Origin: Caballeronia peredens
GTDB lineage: Bacteria > Pseudomonadota > Gammaproteobacteria > Burkholderiales > Burkholderiaceae
Reading direction: 5' to 3'
Length of the DNA: 64,000 nucleotides
Assembly: GCA_001544595.2 (NCBI GenBank)
Contig: FCOH02000005.1
Location: 1 to 64,000 of the forward strand
Numbering within the stretch: the stretch's first letter is position 1; each line of letters opens with the position of its first letter. The notes beneath the pieces were generated by a model. It searched no databases. It was not told the origin of the DNA and saw only the letters and a list, made by a program, of their open reading frames with translations. Below, piece by piece: positions 44,932-55,042 of this stretch. Position numbers and translations under genes: made by a program.

Positions 44932-47900
44932 TCAGTGGACGCTCTTGCCCGTTTCCACTTGTTGCATCGGCGTCGGGTCGACCGGCGGGAGCGACTTGCG
45001 CTCACGCGGCACGCGCGCCGGCGCCGCTTCGCGCGCTGCGGCGGCGTTGGCCTCGCGCAGCTTGGCTTCGTCCGTGTTGACCCAGACGAGGCCGGCGCGC
45101 TCGAGCATCGGCTGGAGCGGTTCGACGGCGATCGGCGTGGACGTTACCGGCGCGGCCGGAGCCGACGGAGCCGACGGAGCCTCGGTTGCGGCGGCCTTCA
45201 CCGGTTCCGCGGCGACTGCCGCCGGTGCCGGCGCGGCTTCGGGCGCTTGCACGGGCGCGTTTTCGACCTGTTTCACCGGTTCGACGATGCTCGCCTCGGG
45301 CGTCGATGCGACCGCGGCGGTCTTCACCGGCTCGGCGGCTTCGACGGCTCCGAGTGCGGCGGAAGCAACCGTTTCGGGCTCGGCCGAAACCGGCGTCGTC
45401 TCGACGGGCTCGTGTGCCTGCACGGGCTGCGCGGTTTCAGCCGCGGCCGGTGCGGCCGGCACGAACGGATCGCTCGGCTTCGTTTCGGCTGCCTTCGGCG
45501 TCGGACCGAACGGATTTTCGATCGCGGGCGCCGGAGCCGGCTTGGCGAAGATATCCGGCGTCGCCGGTTCGGGCGTTTGCGCCTTCAGTTCGAACGGCTC
45601 GGCTTCGACCGCCTTGGCAGCCGTGGCTTCCTCGGCTGCGGCAGGCGTGTGTTCCGGCGTACGGACTTCAGACTCCTGAGGCATGGCAGCGACGGATTGC
45701 ACGGCAGGTTGCTCAGCGGGCTGTTCAACGCGCGGCGCAGCACGCTGCTCGACCGGCTGCGGCGCGGCAGGACGCGTTTCGCGACGCGCCGCCGCTTCCT
45801 GCGCGGCTTCCGCATCGAACACGCCGGCCTGGGCCGACATGCTTTCCGCGGCGCCTTCCGCTTCGGCGACATCGGCGGCGTGATTCACCGTCATGCCATC
45901 CTCTTCGCGCTCGCGGCGGCCGCCACGACGGCCACGGCGGCGGCGGCGGCGTTCTTCGCCTTCACGTGCAGCGGCGGCCGCTTGCTCGGCATTGGCCGCG
46001 TCGGTGCCGGCCTGTTGCGTGACGTCGAAGTCGACCTGTGCTGTTTCGACGATCTCCGAAGTCACCGTTTCGCTCTGCGTCAGCGCCTCGACGGCGGATT
46101 CCGCTTGCGGCTTGCGACGTTCGCCGCGCTCCGTGCGCTCGGCGCGTTCAGGACGTTCGGCGCGCTCGCCACGTTCGGCACGCTCGCCGCGGTCGGGACG
46201 CTCACGGCGTTCCGGCCGGTCGCCCGCTTCCGGACGCGTGGTGCGCTCGGCGTTGCGGTCGCGTGTTTCACGCGGTTCGCGCGGCTCGCGTGCCTCGCGC
46301 GGTTCACGGGCTTCACGCGGTTCGCGGGCCTCGCGCGGCTCGCGGACTTCGCGCAGTTCGCGTCCCTCGCGTCCTTCACGGCCGCCACGCGCTTCGCGAT
46401 CTTCGCGACGCGCGCCTTGCCGGCCTGTGCCGTTGCCGGTCGCGGTCGTGCCTGCGGCCGCGCCGTCGCGTCCGGTAGTGCCGCCGCGGCGGTTGCGGTT
46501 GCGATCGCCGCCACCGGCGCCGGTGCCGGTACGTTCGCCGCGCTCACGCTGCGTACGCGTGGCCGGTTGCGCCTCGACGGGTGCCGGTGCCGGTTTGGCT
46601 TCCGGCTGAATGCCGAACAGGTTCTTGATCCACGCGATGAATCCGCCGCTCGCGGCTACCGGCGCCGGAGCGGCCGGAGCTGCGACCGGCGCGGGCTTGA
46701 CGGGTGCGCTCGGCGCGGGCTTCTCGGGCGTGATGCCCTTCACGGCGGCTTCCTGCTTCGGCTTCACTTCCTCGGTGCGCTTGCTGTAGCCGGTTTCCGA
46801 TTCCAGCTCGCTCGCGGCTTCGACGGCCATCTTCCACGACGCGCGCGGCTCGTCGAGGCGCGCATCGTCGTGACGCAGGCGCTCGAGCTTGTAGTGCGGC
46901 GTTTCCAGATGCTTGTTCGGAATCAGGACGACGTTGACCTTGAAGCGCGATTCGATCTTGTTGATTTCCGAGCGCTTTTCGTTCAGCAGGAAGGCCGTGA
47001 CTTCGACCGGCACCTGGCAATGGATCGCCGCGGTGTTTTCCTTCATCGCTTCTTCCTGAATGATCCGCAGCACTTGCAGCGCGGACGATTCGGTATCGCG
47101 GATATGTCCCGTGCCGTTACAACGCGGGCAGGTCACGTGGCTGCCTTCGGACAGCGCCGGACGCAGACGCTGACGCGACAGTTCCATCAGCCCGAAGCGC
47201 GAAATCTTGCCCATTTGTACGCGCGCACGGTCGTGCTTGAGCGCGTCTTTCAGGCGTTGCTCGACTTCGCGCTGGCTCTTGGCGGACTCCATGTCGATGA
47301 AATCGATCACGATCAGCCCGCCCAGATCGCGCAAACGAAGCTGACGCGCGACTTCGTCGGCGGCTTCGAGATTGGTGCGCGTCGCGGTTTCCTCGATGTC
47401 GGCGCCCTTGGTCGCGCGCGCCGAGTTCACGTCGATGGCGACGAGCGCCTCGGTGTGATCGATCACGATCGCGCCGCCCGAGGGCAGCGGCACCGTGCGC
47501 GAGTACGCCGTTTCGATCTGATGCTCGATCTGGAAGCGCGAGAAGAGCGGCACGTCGTCGTGATAGCGCTTCACCTTCGAGAGGTTGTCGGGCATCACGA
47601 TATCCATGAAGGCGCGCGCCTGATCATGGATTTCGGTCGTGTCGATGAGGATTTCGCCGATATCCGGCTGGAAGTAGTCGCGAATCGCGCGAATGACGAG
47701 GCTCGATTCGAGATAGATCAGCATCGGCTGGCCGCCGACGCCGCTCTGCGACGCGGCTTCGATCGCGCGCCACAGTTGCATCAGGTAGTTCAAGTCCCAC
47801 TGCAGTTCTTCGGCCGAACGGCCGATGCCGGCCGTGCGGGCGATGATGCTCATGCCTTCCGGCAGTTCGAGCTGCGCCATGGTTTCGCGCAGTTCCTGCC

Positions 47901-48339
47901 GCTCGTCGCCCTCGATCCGGCGCGACACGCCGCCGCCACGCGGGTTGTTCGGCATCAGGACGAGATAGCGTCCGGCGAGCGAGATGAACGTGGTGAGGGC
48001 CGCGCCCTTGTTGCCGCGCTCTTCCTTTTCGACCTGAACGATCAGTTCCTGGCCTTCGCGCAGCGCGTCCTGGATGCGCGCGGAGCGCATCTCGACGCCG
48101 TCGCGGAAATACTGGCGGGCGACTTCCTTGAACGGCAGGAAACCGTGGCGATCTTCGCCGTAGTTGACGAAGCAGGCTTCGAGCGACGGCTCGATGCGGG
48201 TGACGACTCCCTTGTAGATGTTGCCTTTGCGCTGTTCGCGCCCGGCGGTTTCGATGTCGATGTCGATGAGCTTCTGCCCATCGACGATGGCGACGCGCAA
48301 TTCTTCTTGCTGCGTCGCGTTAAACAGCATGCGTTTCAT
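44932..48339 (-). CDS. rne: Ribonuclease E
   Basis: 1135 residues. Endonuclease for mRNA decay and rRNA/tRNA processing. The N-terminal half follows E. coli numbering closely: S1 domain (about 38-125), catalytic Asp303 and Asp346, and the zinc-link Cys404-Pro-Arg-Cys407. The C-terminal half (about 515-1135) is low-complexity: Pro/Ala segments, an Arg/Glu-rich array around 640-735 and a Pro/Ala/Glu tail, serving as membrane and degradosome scaffold. The 885-base leader is consistent with autoregulation known for rne. Confidence 0.96.
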   Translation of the reverse strand: MKRMLFNATQQEELRVAIVDGQKLIDIDIETAGREQRKGNIYKGVVTRIEPSLEACFVNYGEDRHGFLPFKEVARQYFRDGVEMRSARIQDALREGQELIVQVEKEERGNKGAALTTFISLAGRYLVLMPNNPRGGGVSRRIEGDERQELRETMAQLELPEGMSIIARTAGIGRSAEELQWDLNYLMQLWRAIEAASQSGVGGQPMLIYLESSLVIRAIRDYFQPDIGEILIDTTEIHDQARAFMDIVMPDNLSKVKRYHDDVPLFSRFQIEHQIETAYSRTVPLPSGGAIVIDHTEALVAIDVNSARATKGADIEETATRTNLEAADEVARQLRLRDLGGLIVIDFIDMESAKSQREVEQRLKDALKHDRARVQMGKISRFGLMELSRQRLRPALSEGSHVTCPRCNGTGHIRDTESSALQVLRIIQEEAMKENTAAIHCQVPVEVTAFLLNEKRSEINKIESRFKVNVVLIPNKHLETPHYKLERLRHDDARLDEPRASWKMAVEAASELESETGYSKRTEEVKPKQEAAVKGITPEKPAPSAPVKPAPVAAPAAPAPVAASGGFIAWIKNLFGIQPEAKPAPAPVEAQPATRTQRERGERTGTGAGGGDRNRNRRGGTTGRDGAAAGTTATGNGTGRQGARREDREARGGREGREGRELREVREPREAREPREAREPREAREPREPRETRDRNAERTTRPEAGDRPERRERPDRGERAERGERAERPERAERTERGERRKPQAESAVEALTQSETVTSEIVETAQVDFDVTQQAGTDAANAEQAAAAAREGEERRRRRRGRRGGRREREEDGMTVNHAADVAEAEGAAESMSAQAGVFDAEAAQEAAARRETRPAAPQPVEQRAAPRVEQPAEQPAVQSVAAMPQESEVRTPEHTPAAAEEATAAKAVEAEPFELKAQTPEPATPDIFAKPAPAPAIENPFGPTPKAAETKPSDPFVPAAPAAAETAQPVQAHEPVETTPVSAEPETVASAALGAVEAAEPVKTAAVASTPEASIVEPVKQVENAPVQAPEAAPAPAAVAAEPVKAAATEAPSAPSAPAAPVTSTPIAVEPLQPMLERAGLVWVNTDEAKLREANAAAAREAAPARVPRERKSLPPVDPTPMQQVETGKSVH
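46120..46380 (-). repeat. Arg/Glu-rich repeat array inside rne
   Basis: Codes for repeated EPREAR units (about 46270-46372) and then short RAER/GER units (46120-46210). At DNA level these are near-repeats such as cgCGgGaAc with TCGCG cores. This is a natural-variation hot spot within the RNA-binding part of the scaffold. Confidence 0.75.
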
Positions 48340-49225
48340 GAAACGGCTCCAGAGCGGCTACGCTTTTCCTTCGTCAGGCGAATCGGCGTCGGTGACCGGA
48401 TGCGTCACGCGCGCGAAGCGGGAAGGTGGGCGTGCCACGCTTTTTGTGTGTTGTCACAAAGCACGCTGGAGCGGGACTTCTGGCGGGAGAATTGCCGAAA
48501 GCAGGCTGCGGCAGCCGATGCGGCAGCCGCGCCGTGGGGCGCATGCGAAGCAACGGCGAGGCGCCGGGGAGCCGCGCGGCGCGTGGCGAGGATGAACGGC
48601 GGCGCAGCGGCCCCGGCGTCTCGAAATGGACGCGCAGAACCCGCCCGCGCTCTTTGCAACAGAGCCTGATTCCTCCCAACGGTGACCGAAAGGAAGAGCG
48701 GTCTCGCGCAAACCGGCGCGATGCTTCGTAACCGATCCTCATAGCGGCCATACCGCGCCGGCGCCGCCGCGGGCTCGATTGCTCCCGTCGGCTGGCGGCC
48801 AGGTGTCTCGCCTCTTTGCGGCGTTGTCGCGCTTCGCCGGAATCAGCGCAGCAGCGGTTTTCGCCGTTAGTTGTTCGCAAAACCGGCGAGCCGCGATTGC
48901 CTGTTTCTCCTGCGCTGGCAGGACAAATCCGGGCTGGCAGCCGGCTTTTTCGCCGGGCGCCGTCGCTTCTCGCCGATAAAATTCTTTTTGACCAAAAATC
49001 CGTTACCGACCGGCGATCGACTCGACCGAACGCGCCTGTGGGCTCCGTCCCTGCCGGTGATATCGCCGTGCGTGCAACTCGTTGCTCGATTTTCCGGGTG
49101 AGCAACCGGCCCTGGGCGCAAGTAAAATGATGGTTTATCGCCTGCACCTGTACAGTCTGATAAATCACGGCCATGCTTGATCCGAAGCTTCGGCCTTTTC
49201 AGACTGCTCGCAAATTATATTCAGA
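48340..49225. other. Long intergenic region between rne and rluC
   Basis: 886 bases upstream of two divergent genes. It should contain the rne leader and promoters. It includes AT-rich patches near 48970-49010 and 49130-49160 and a TATATT at 49217-49222 that could be a -10, but no open frame has a ribosome site or coding bias that I trust. Confidence 0.5.
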
Positions 49226-50224
49226 ATGAATGAGTTAGGCAAAACATCCCATAAACAGGTCGCGAGCGAACAGGTATCGATGATCGAAGTCGATGAAACC
49301 GCCGCCGGTCAGCGAATCGATAATTTTCTCCTGCGCGTCTGCAAGGGCGTGCCCAAAAGCCATATTTACCGGATTCTGCGCAGCGGCGAAGTGCGCGTGA
49401 ACAAGGGCCGCATCGACGCCGCCTACCGCCTCGAACAGGGCGATCTCGTGCGCGTCCCGCCGATCCGCATCGCGCAACACGACGAAGCGCCGGTGTCGTC
49501 GAACGCGCCGGCCGCCGAATTTCCGATTCTCTTCGAAGACGAGCATCTGATCGTCATCGACAAGCCGTCGGGCGTCGCCGTGCATGGCGGCAGCGGCGTC
49601 GCGTTCGGCGTGATCGAACAATTGCGCAACGCGCGGCCGCACGCGAAGTTCCTCGAACTGGTGCACCGGCTGGATCGCGAGACGTCGGGCGTGCTGATGC
49701 TCGCGAAAAAGCGCGCGGCGCTCGTCAATCTGCACGAGCAGATTCGCGAAAACCGCATCGACAAGCGTTATTACGCCGTCGGACACGGCGACTGGCCGAG
49801 CGACTGGGGCCGCCGGCGCGTCGTGAAGGCGCCGCTGCACAAATATGTCGCGGCGGACGGCGAGCGGCGCGTGCGCATCCAGGAAAACGGGCTGCCGTCG
49901 CACACGGTGTTCAACCTGATCGAGCGCTGGGGCGACTACACGTGGGTCGAGGCCGAACTCAAAACCGGCCGCACGCACCAGATTCGCGTGCACATGGCGA
50001 GCATCGGCCTGCCGATCGCCGGCGACGCCAAATACGGCGACTTCCCCCTGAACAAGGATCTGGCGCGCCCGGGCGCGAATCCGTCGCTCAAGCGCATGTT
50101 TCTGCATGCCTATCGCCTGAAGATCACGCATCCCGCGACGGGCGAGCCGTTGCAACTGGAAGCGCCGCTGCCCGTCGAATGCAGGCGGTTCATCGAGCAG
50201 CTGAAAAACCGAGAGACAGAGTAA
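49226..50224 (+). CDS. rluC: 23S rRNA pseudouridine synthase RluC
   Basis: 332 residues. An S4 domain (about 22-85) for RNA binding is followed by the RluA-type catalytic domain with HRLDRETSGVLMLA (catalytic Asp), and the RTHQIRVHMA motif. RluC makes pseudouridines 955, 2504 and 2580 in E. coli. The ATG at 49226 has no clear ribosome site; an internal ATG at 49280 preceded by ACAGGT is an alternative. Confidence 0.93.
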   Translation: MNELGKTSHKQVASEQVSMIEVDETAAGQRIDNFLLRVCKGVPKSHIYRILRSGEVRVNKGRIDAAYRLEQGDLVRVPPIRIAQHDEAPVSSNAPAAEFPILFEDEHLIVIDKPSGVAVHGGSGVAFGVIEQLRNARPHAKFLELVHRLDRETSGVLMLAKKRAALVNLHEQIRENRIDKRYYAVGHGDWPSDWGRRRVVKAPLHKYVAADGERRVRIQENGLPSHTVFNLIERWGDYTWVEAELKTGRTHQIRVHMASIGLPIAGDAKYGDFPLNKDLARPGANPSLKRMFLHAYRLKITHPATGEPLQLEAPLPVECRRFIEQLKNRETE

Positions 50225-50884
50225 ATGGCGCGCAAGCAATTCGATCTGATCGTTTTCGACTGGGACGGCACGCTGATGGATTCGACCGTGCACATCACGC
50301 GCAGCATCCAGGCCGCGTGCCGGGACCTCGGGCTGCCGGTTCCGGCCGACGAATCCGCGAGCTACGTGATCGGCCTCGGCCTGAAAGACGCGCTAGAGAT
50401 CTGCGCGCCGACGCTCGATCCGTCCGATTACCCGCGCCTGGCCGAACGCTACCGCTTCCATTTCCTGACGATGGGCGAGCAGACCGAACTGTTCGCCGGC
50501 GTGCGCGAACTGCTTCAGGAATTGCGCGAGCAGGGCTATTTCCTCGCGGTGGCGACGGGCAAGAGCCGCGTCGGGCTCAATCGCGCGCTGGATCAGTCGC
50601 GTCTCACGAGCGCGTTCGACGGCACGCGCTGCGCCGACGAGACGTTCTCGAAGCCGCATCCCGCGATGCTCCACGAACTCACGCGCGAACTCGGCCAGGA
50701 TTTGTCGCGCACGGTGATGATCGGCGACACGACCCACGACCTTCAGATGGCGATCAACGCCGGCGCGGCGGGCGTGGGCGTCGGGTACGGCGCGCATCCG
50801 GCGGATTCGCTCGCGGTGCTCAAGCCGCAGTTTTGTGCGGACAGCGTCGCTTCGCTCGCCGGCTGGCTGCGGGAGCACGCATGA
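50225..50884 (+). CDS. HAD-family phosphatase, phosphoglycolate-phosphatase-like
   Basis: 219 residues. HAD motif I is DWDGTLMDST (nucleophile Asp and acid-base Asp), motif II VATGKSR, motif III/IV FSKPHP and MIGDTTHDLQMA. Resembles Gph/YjjG-like phosphatases; exact substrate undetermined. Start codon follows the rluC stop at zero spacing and its stop overlaps the next start (ATGA), so a coupled operon rluC-HAD-Rieske. Confidence 0.9.
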   Translation: MARKQFDLIVFDWDGTLMDSTVHITRSIQAACRDLGLPVPADESASYVIGLGLKDALEICAPTLDPSDYPRLAERYRFHFLTMGEQTELFAGVRELLQELREQGYFLAVATGKSRVGLNRALDQSRLTSAFDGTRCADETFSKPHPAMLHELTRELGQDLSRTVMIGDTTHDLQMAINAGAAGVGVGYGAHPADSLAVLKPQFCADSVASLAGWLREHA

Positions 50885-51279
50885 GCGAGCCGGCGGCGAT
50901 GCTCGGGCGCGACGCGGTGCGCGTGTGCGCGGCGGACGAACTGGTCGACGGCGGCGCGGGCGTCCGCGTGGCGGCAACCGATGCGAGCGGCGACGCGGTC
51001 GTCTTTTTCGTGCGCTACGACGGCCAGCCGCGCGGCTACCTGAACCGCTGCGCGCACGTGCCGATGGAGCTCGACTGGGTCGAGGGCCAGTTCTTCGAGA
51101 GCTCGGGCCTATACTTGATGTGCGCGACGCACGGGGCGATCTACGAGCCCGACACAGGCAAATGCGTGGGCGGTCCGTGCCGTGGCGCGCGCCTGCGGGC
51201 CGTGACGGTCGAGGAGCGCGACACGCCGGAAGGCCGCGCGGTCTTCTGGCTGCCGGACGACGCGTTGCGCCCCGCCTGA
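50881..51279 (+). CDS. Rieske [2Fe-2S] protein
   Basis: 132 residues with the Rieske ligand pairs Cys-x-His in RCAHVPMELDW and Cys-x2-His in MCATHGAIYEPDTGKCVGGPC. Resembles small soluble ferredoxin/NirD-like Rieske proteins that hand electrons to oxygenases or reductases. No oxygenase is adjacent. ATG at 50881 overlaps the HAD stop. Confidence 0.9.
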   Translation: MSEPAAMLGRDAVRVCAADELVDGGAGVRVAATDASGDAVVFFVRYDGQPRGYLNRCAHVPMELDWVEGQFFESSGLYLMCATHGAIYEPDTGKCVGGPCRGARLRAVTVEERDTPEGRAVFWLPDDALRPA

Positions 51280-51303
51280 TTTTTCTCAACTACCAGACCA
51301 CGC

Positions 51304-52269
51304 ATGTCCGACAACCTTCCGCCCGCGCGCGGCAATGAAAACTGGGAGCGCGAAGCGCTCGAACGCATCGCGCTGGCCGCGATCCGCGAACAGCGCGCCG
51401 CACGTCGCTGGCGCATTTTCTTCCGCTTCGTGTTTCTCGCGGTGATCGCGCTGATCGCGTGGGGCGTGTTCGATTTCACCGGCGATCGCGTCGCGAAGGC
51501 CGGCAAGCACACGGCGCTCATCGACCTGCAAGGCGAAATTACCGCGAACGGCGACGCGAGCGCCGACAACATCGACGGTGCGCTGCAGAGCGCGTTCGAG
51601 GATGAAAACACCGCGGGCGTGATCCTGCGCATCAACAGTCCGGGCGGCAGTCCGGTGCAGGCGGGCATCATCAACGGCGAAATCCGGCGGCTGCGCGCGA
51701 AATATCCGAAGACGCCGCTGTACGTCGTCGTCGACGACATGTGCGCGTCCGGTGGCTATTACGTCGCGGCCGCGGCGGACAAGATCTACGTGAACAAGGC
51801 GAGCATCGTCGGCTCGATCGGCGTGCTGATGGACGGTTTCGGCTTCACCGGCCTGATGGACAAGCTCGGCGTGCAGCGCCGCATGCATACGTCGGGCGCG
51901 AACAAGGGCGCGTTCGATCCGTTTTCGCCCGAAACGCCGCAGATGACCGCGCACGCGCAGGACATGCTCGATCAGATCCACACGCAGTTCATCGATGCCG
52001 TGAAGCAGGGGCGCGGAAAACGTCTGAAGGACGATCCGGAATTGTTCTCCGGCCAGTTCTGGACGGGCGCGAAGAGCGTGGAACTCGGTCTCGCCGACGA
52101 CTTCGGCGACGCCGCCTACGTCGCGCGCGAGATCATCAAGCAGCCGGATATCGTCGATTACACGCAGAAGGAAAGCATCAGCGAGCGCGTGGTGCGGCGC
52201 TTCGGGGCGTCGGTGGGAGACGCCGCCATGCGCGCGCTCACGCTCGGCGGCAAACCTCAACTGCGCTGA
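51304..52269 (+). CDS. sppA: Signal peptide peptidase SppA, S49 family
   Basis: 321 residues, the short form. One membrane segment near 40-57, then a S49 protease domain with catalytic Ser in VVDDMCASGGYYVAAAAD and the Lys in KASIVGSIGVLMDGFG. Digests cleaved signal peptides in the inner membrane. Twenty-five bases after the Rieske gene on the same strand. Confidence 0.92.
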   Translation: MSDNLPPARGNENWEREALERIALAAIREQRAARRWRIFFRFVFLAVIALIAWGVFDFTGDRVAKAGKHTALIDLQGEITANGDASADNIDGALQSAFEDENTAGVILRINSPGGSPVQAGIINGEIRRLRAKYPKTPLYVVVDDMCASGGYYVAAAADKIYVNKASIVGSIGVLMDGFGFTGLMDKLGVQRRMHTSGANKGAFDPFSPETPQMTAHAQDMLDQIHTQFIDAVKQGRGKRLKDDPELFSGQFWTGAKSVELGLADDFGDAAYVAREIIKQPDIVDYTQKESISERVVRRFGASVGDAAMRALTLGGKPQLR

Positions 52270-52287
52270 TTGCGGCCGACAAGGCGG

Positions 52288-53007
52288 CTACGACGCGAGC
52301 AGCAGAAAAATGGCCGGACGCTTGTGCAACTCGGGCGCGGCCTTTTTCTTCCAGTCCGCCGCCGTCCGCGTGACGATGGTTTCGTCCGGCAGCGTCAGAT
52401 CGACGGCGACGCAGATCAGCGTCGAAGGCGCGCAGGTCGCGACGAGCGTGTCGAGCATCGCGCGGTTGCGATAGGGCGTCTCGATGAAAATCTGCGTCTG
52501 ATTGGCCTTGCGCGACAGTTGCTCCAGTTCGCGCAGCCGCTTGCCGCGCTCGGCGGCATCGACGGGCAAGTAGCCGTTGAAGGCAAAGCTCTGGCCGTTC
52601 ATGCCCGATGCCATCAGCGCGAGCAGAATCGAACTCGGCCCGACGAAGGGCACCACTTTCACGCCGCGCTCATGCGCCCGCCGCACGAGCAGCGCGCCGG
52701 GATCCGCCACCGCGGGACAGCCCGCTTCCGACACAAGACCGGCATCGGCGCCGGCGAGAATCGGCGCGAGCAGATTGTCGATCTCGCCCGGCCGCGTGTT
52801 GACGTTCAACTCGCGCACCTCGATTTCCTGAATCGGCCGCTCGGTGCCCACTTTCTTCAGGAAGGCGCGCGTCGTCTTTGCGTTCTCGCCGATGTAGTAG
52901 GACAGCGCGGCCGCCTGCGCGCGCACCGGTTCGGGCAGAACCTGCGCGAGCGCGGCGGCGTCGCCGTCGCCCAGCGTGTTCGGAATCAGATACAAGACGC
53001 CGCTCAT
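52288..53007 (-). CDS. RsmI-like SAM-dependent methyltransferase (tetrapyrrole-methylase fold)
   Basis: 239 residues. The fold of RsmI/tetrapyrrole methylases is seen in VRELNVNTRPGEIDNLLAPILAG, GLVSEAGCPAVADPGALLVRRA and FVGPSSILLALMASGMNGQSFAFNGYLP. The ATG at 53007 overlaps the maf stop as ATGA. RsmI proper 2'-O-methylates C1402 of 16S rRNA; whether this paralogue has the same target is not certain, since it lacks a neighbouring LpoA/YraN context. Confidence 0.85.
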   Translation of the reverse strand: MSGVLYLIPNTLGDGDAAALAQVLPEPVRAQAAALSYYIGENAKTTRAFLKKVGTERPIQEIEVRELNVNTRPGEIDNLLAPILAGADAGLVSEAGCPAVADPGALLVRRAHERGVKVVPFVGPSSILLALMASGMNGQSFAFNGYLPVDAAERGKRLRELEQLSRKANQTQIFIETPYRNRAMLDTLVATCAPSTLICVAVDLTLPDETIVTRTAADWKKKAAPELHKRPAIFLLLAS

Positions 53008-53621
53008 GCCGCCCCCAGAATCGGAAAACCGGCTTTTTCGAGCATGCCGGACAGCGCGATCAGCGGCAGGCCGATGAGCGCGGTGGGATCGTCGGATTCG
53101 ATCGCCTCCAGAAGCGCGATGCCGAGGCCTTCGGATTTCGCGCTGCCGGCGCAGTCGTACGGTGTTTCGGCATGCAGATAGGACTCGATCTGCGCGTCCG
53201 AATAGTGACGAAAACGCACGCGCGTGACGATGTCGGCGGATTGCGCCTGGCCCGTGCGGCTGTCGAACAGGCACAGCGCGCTGTGAAATTCGACGCTGCG
53301 GCCGCGCATCGCCTGCAATTGCGCGACAGCGTTCGCGTGCGTGCCGGGCTTGCCGATCTGCCGGCCGTCGAAGGTCGCGACCTGATCGGAACCGATGACG
53401 AGCACGGGCGCGTTGTCCGCGATGCGCGCCGCCGCGGCCCGCGCCTTGGCGACCGACAGCCGCACGGCCGTCGTTTCGGGCGTTTCGCCGGCGAGCGGGG
53501 TTTCGTCGATATCGGGCGTGATGACATCGAACGGCACGCGCAGGCGTCCGAGCAACTCGCGTCGATAGGGTGAACTTGACGCCAGAATCAGGCGTGGCGG
53601 CGTGTTGGGAGCCTCGGACAT
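53004..53621 (-). CDS. maf: Maf-like nucleotide pyrophosphatase (YceF type)
   Basis: 205 residues. The Maf signature LILASSSPYRRELLGRL is present near the start, and GSDQVATFDGRQIGKPGT is the second motif. YceF-type Maf proteins hydrolyse m7GTP and related modified nucleotides. Divergent from yceD-rpmF, the usual Burkholderiales order. Confidence 0.92.
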   Translation of the reverse strand: MSEAPNTPPRLILASSSPYRRELLGRLRVPFDVITPDIDETPLAGETPETTAVRLSVAKARAAAARIADNAPVLVIGSDQVATFDGRQIGKPGTHANAVAQLQAMRGRSVEFHSALCLFDSRTGQAQSADIVTRVRFRHYSDAQIESYLHAETPYDCAGSAKSEGLGIALLEAIESDDPTALIGLPLIALSGMLEKAGFPILGAA

Positions 53622-53681
53622 AAAGCGATATCAGCAGAAATGGATGAAAAAACGACGGTGCGCGGACACACCCTTAAGTAT

Positions 53682-53710
53682 TTGACTCGAAAAAATAAAG
53701 CCGATATGAT
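53682..53710 (+). promoter_or_regulatory. Near-consensus sigma70 promoter of yceD-rpmF
   Basis: TTGACT, 17 bases, TATGAT. One mismatch in each hexamer. It lies about 210 bases before yceD, implying a long leader. The surrounding bases are AT-rich against the genome. Confidence 0.75.
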
Positions 53711-53921
53711 TTTGGGCTTTTCATCGGTACGTGCGCGGGCTGACATGTGAGTCGGATGTTGGCCAGGTATCGAGAAAGCGCGAAAAAGCGCAAAAAAGTA
53801 TCGATGAACCCGGCGAAAGCCGCGCCGGATGTGTCGCCTGGGTGGCATTCAGGCAGCATCGCGGTGCATACTGAGCGCTCACCGGAAGCACTAACCCAGC
53901 AAGGCCCAAGCAGGAGCGCAC

Positions 53922-54545
53922 ATGACTCAGAATCCTGGCAAACCTGTGAGCCCCGCCGATCTGCGCGCGCTCGACATTTACGAATTCGCCAAGAGTGGCA
54001 GGCAGGCAGCCGGCGCGCTGCGCGTATCGCAGATGCCGCGCATGTTAGCCGAAGTGCCGTCGGAAGCGCCAGACCGCGACACCGTATTCACCTGGCAGGC
54101 CGAGGGTTCCACCCAGCCGGAACTGCAGGACGACGGCACGGAGGCGCCGCAGCCGTATCTGCGCCTCGCGGTGCACGGTTCGGTGTGGCTCATCTGCCAG
54201 CGCTGCCTCGCGCCGTATTCGCAGCATCTCGATGTCGACGCGACGTATCGGATCGTGGCGACGGAGGAAGAAGCGGACGAATTTCCGCTCGACGACGATG
54301 AAGTCGAAGTGATCGTGGGCTCGCGCCAGTTCGATCTCGTCGACTTGATCGAAGAGGAGTTGTTGTTGTCCTTGCCGCTCGTGCCCAAGCACAACGTGTG
54401 TCCCGAGGCGCACGAAAGTCTGCTTCAGGGCAGTGCGGACGACGAGCCGGATGAAACCGGCGCCGAGGATCAGGACGCCAAGCCGAATCCGTTTGCCGTG
54501 CTGGAGAAGCTCAAGCAGGGCGGCTCCGACGACAAGAAGCACTGA
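53922..54545 (+). CDS. yceD: YceD/DUF177 large-subunit rRNA accumulation protein
   Basis: 207 residues. DUF177 core with Cys-x2-Cys in GSVWLICQRCLAPYSQHL and the acidic DLIEEELLLSLPLVP segment; a conserved CPEAH follows. In E. coli YceD precedes rpmF and is needed for 23S rRNA accumulation. Driven by the promoter at 53682-53710 and followed by rpmF. Confidence 0.9.
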   Translation: MTQNPGKPVSPADLRALDIYEFAKSGRQAAGALRVSQMPRMLAEVPSEAPDRDTVFTWQAEGSTQPELQDDGTEAPQPYLRLAVHGSVWLICQRCLAPYSQHLDVDATYRIVATEEEADEFPLDDDEVEVIVGSRQFDLVDLIEEELLLSLPLVPKHNVCPEAHESLLQGSADDEPDETGAEDQDAKPNPFAVLEKLKQGGSDDKKH

Positions 54546-54724
54546 AAAGGTTTTTGTAGTACGTAATTTGCCGCTTCGGGCGGTGAGCCGAAAGGCTCGA
54601 AAGATTCTTCCGCTCGCGCGGAGATCGACCTTGTAGCGCGATGCGCGCACCCGATGGCCGAACGGCCGAGGGCTGTCGGCGGGTCGGGCTGTGTTAGAAT
54701 TCGCAAAATTTTTCTGGAGTAATC

Positions 54725-54904
54725 ATGGCAGTTCAGCAAAACAAGAAGTCGCCGTCGAAGCGCGGCATGCACCGTTCCCACGACTTCCTCGGCGCAGCGC
54801 CGCTGGCTGTCGAGCCGAGCACGGGTGAAGTGCATCTGCGCCACCACGTGAGCCCGAACGGCTACTATCGTGGCAAGAAAGTCGTCAAGACGAAGAACGA
54901 CTAA
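54725..54904 (+). CDS. rpmF: 50S ribosomal protein L32
   Basis: 59 residues: [20 protein letters not shown]... is the L32 N-terminus. No Cys zinc ribbon, as usual for this bL32 type. TCTGGAG precedes the ATG at 54725. A terminator follows 92 bases later. Confidence 0.97.
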   Translation: MAVQQNKKSPSKRGMHRSHDFLGAAPLAVEPSTGEVHLRHHVSPNGYYRGKKVVKTKND

Positions 54905-54995
54905 GCGTTCCTCGACGCCCGGTGCGCCCGCTGAAACCCTTTTGCGGGCTCGCAGGCGCAACTCGCTCTTGACACTTTCCCGGTACGACGAGAAG

Positions 54996-55019
54996 GCGGC
55001 ATTTCACTGCCGCTTTTTT
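54996..55019 (+). terminator. Rho-independent terminator of yceD-rpmF
   Basis: Stem GCGGCA/TGCCGC with a TTTCAC loop and six T, just 24 bases before plsX. It separates translation genes from the fatty-acid operon. Confidence 0.85.
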
Positions 55020-55042
55020 GTGCCCGAAATTCGTCGCGTTCC

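Noticed and set aside
44935-48669. 1244-codon open frame opposite rne
   Set aside because: Mirror frame of a high-GC gene; the rne protein has all catalytic residues, while the mirror frame is Arg-rich with no family pattern.
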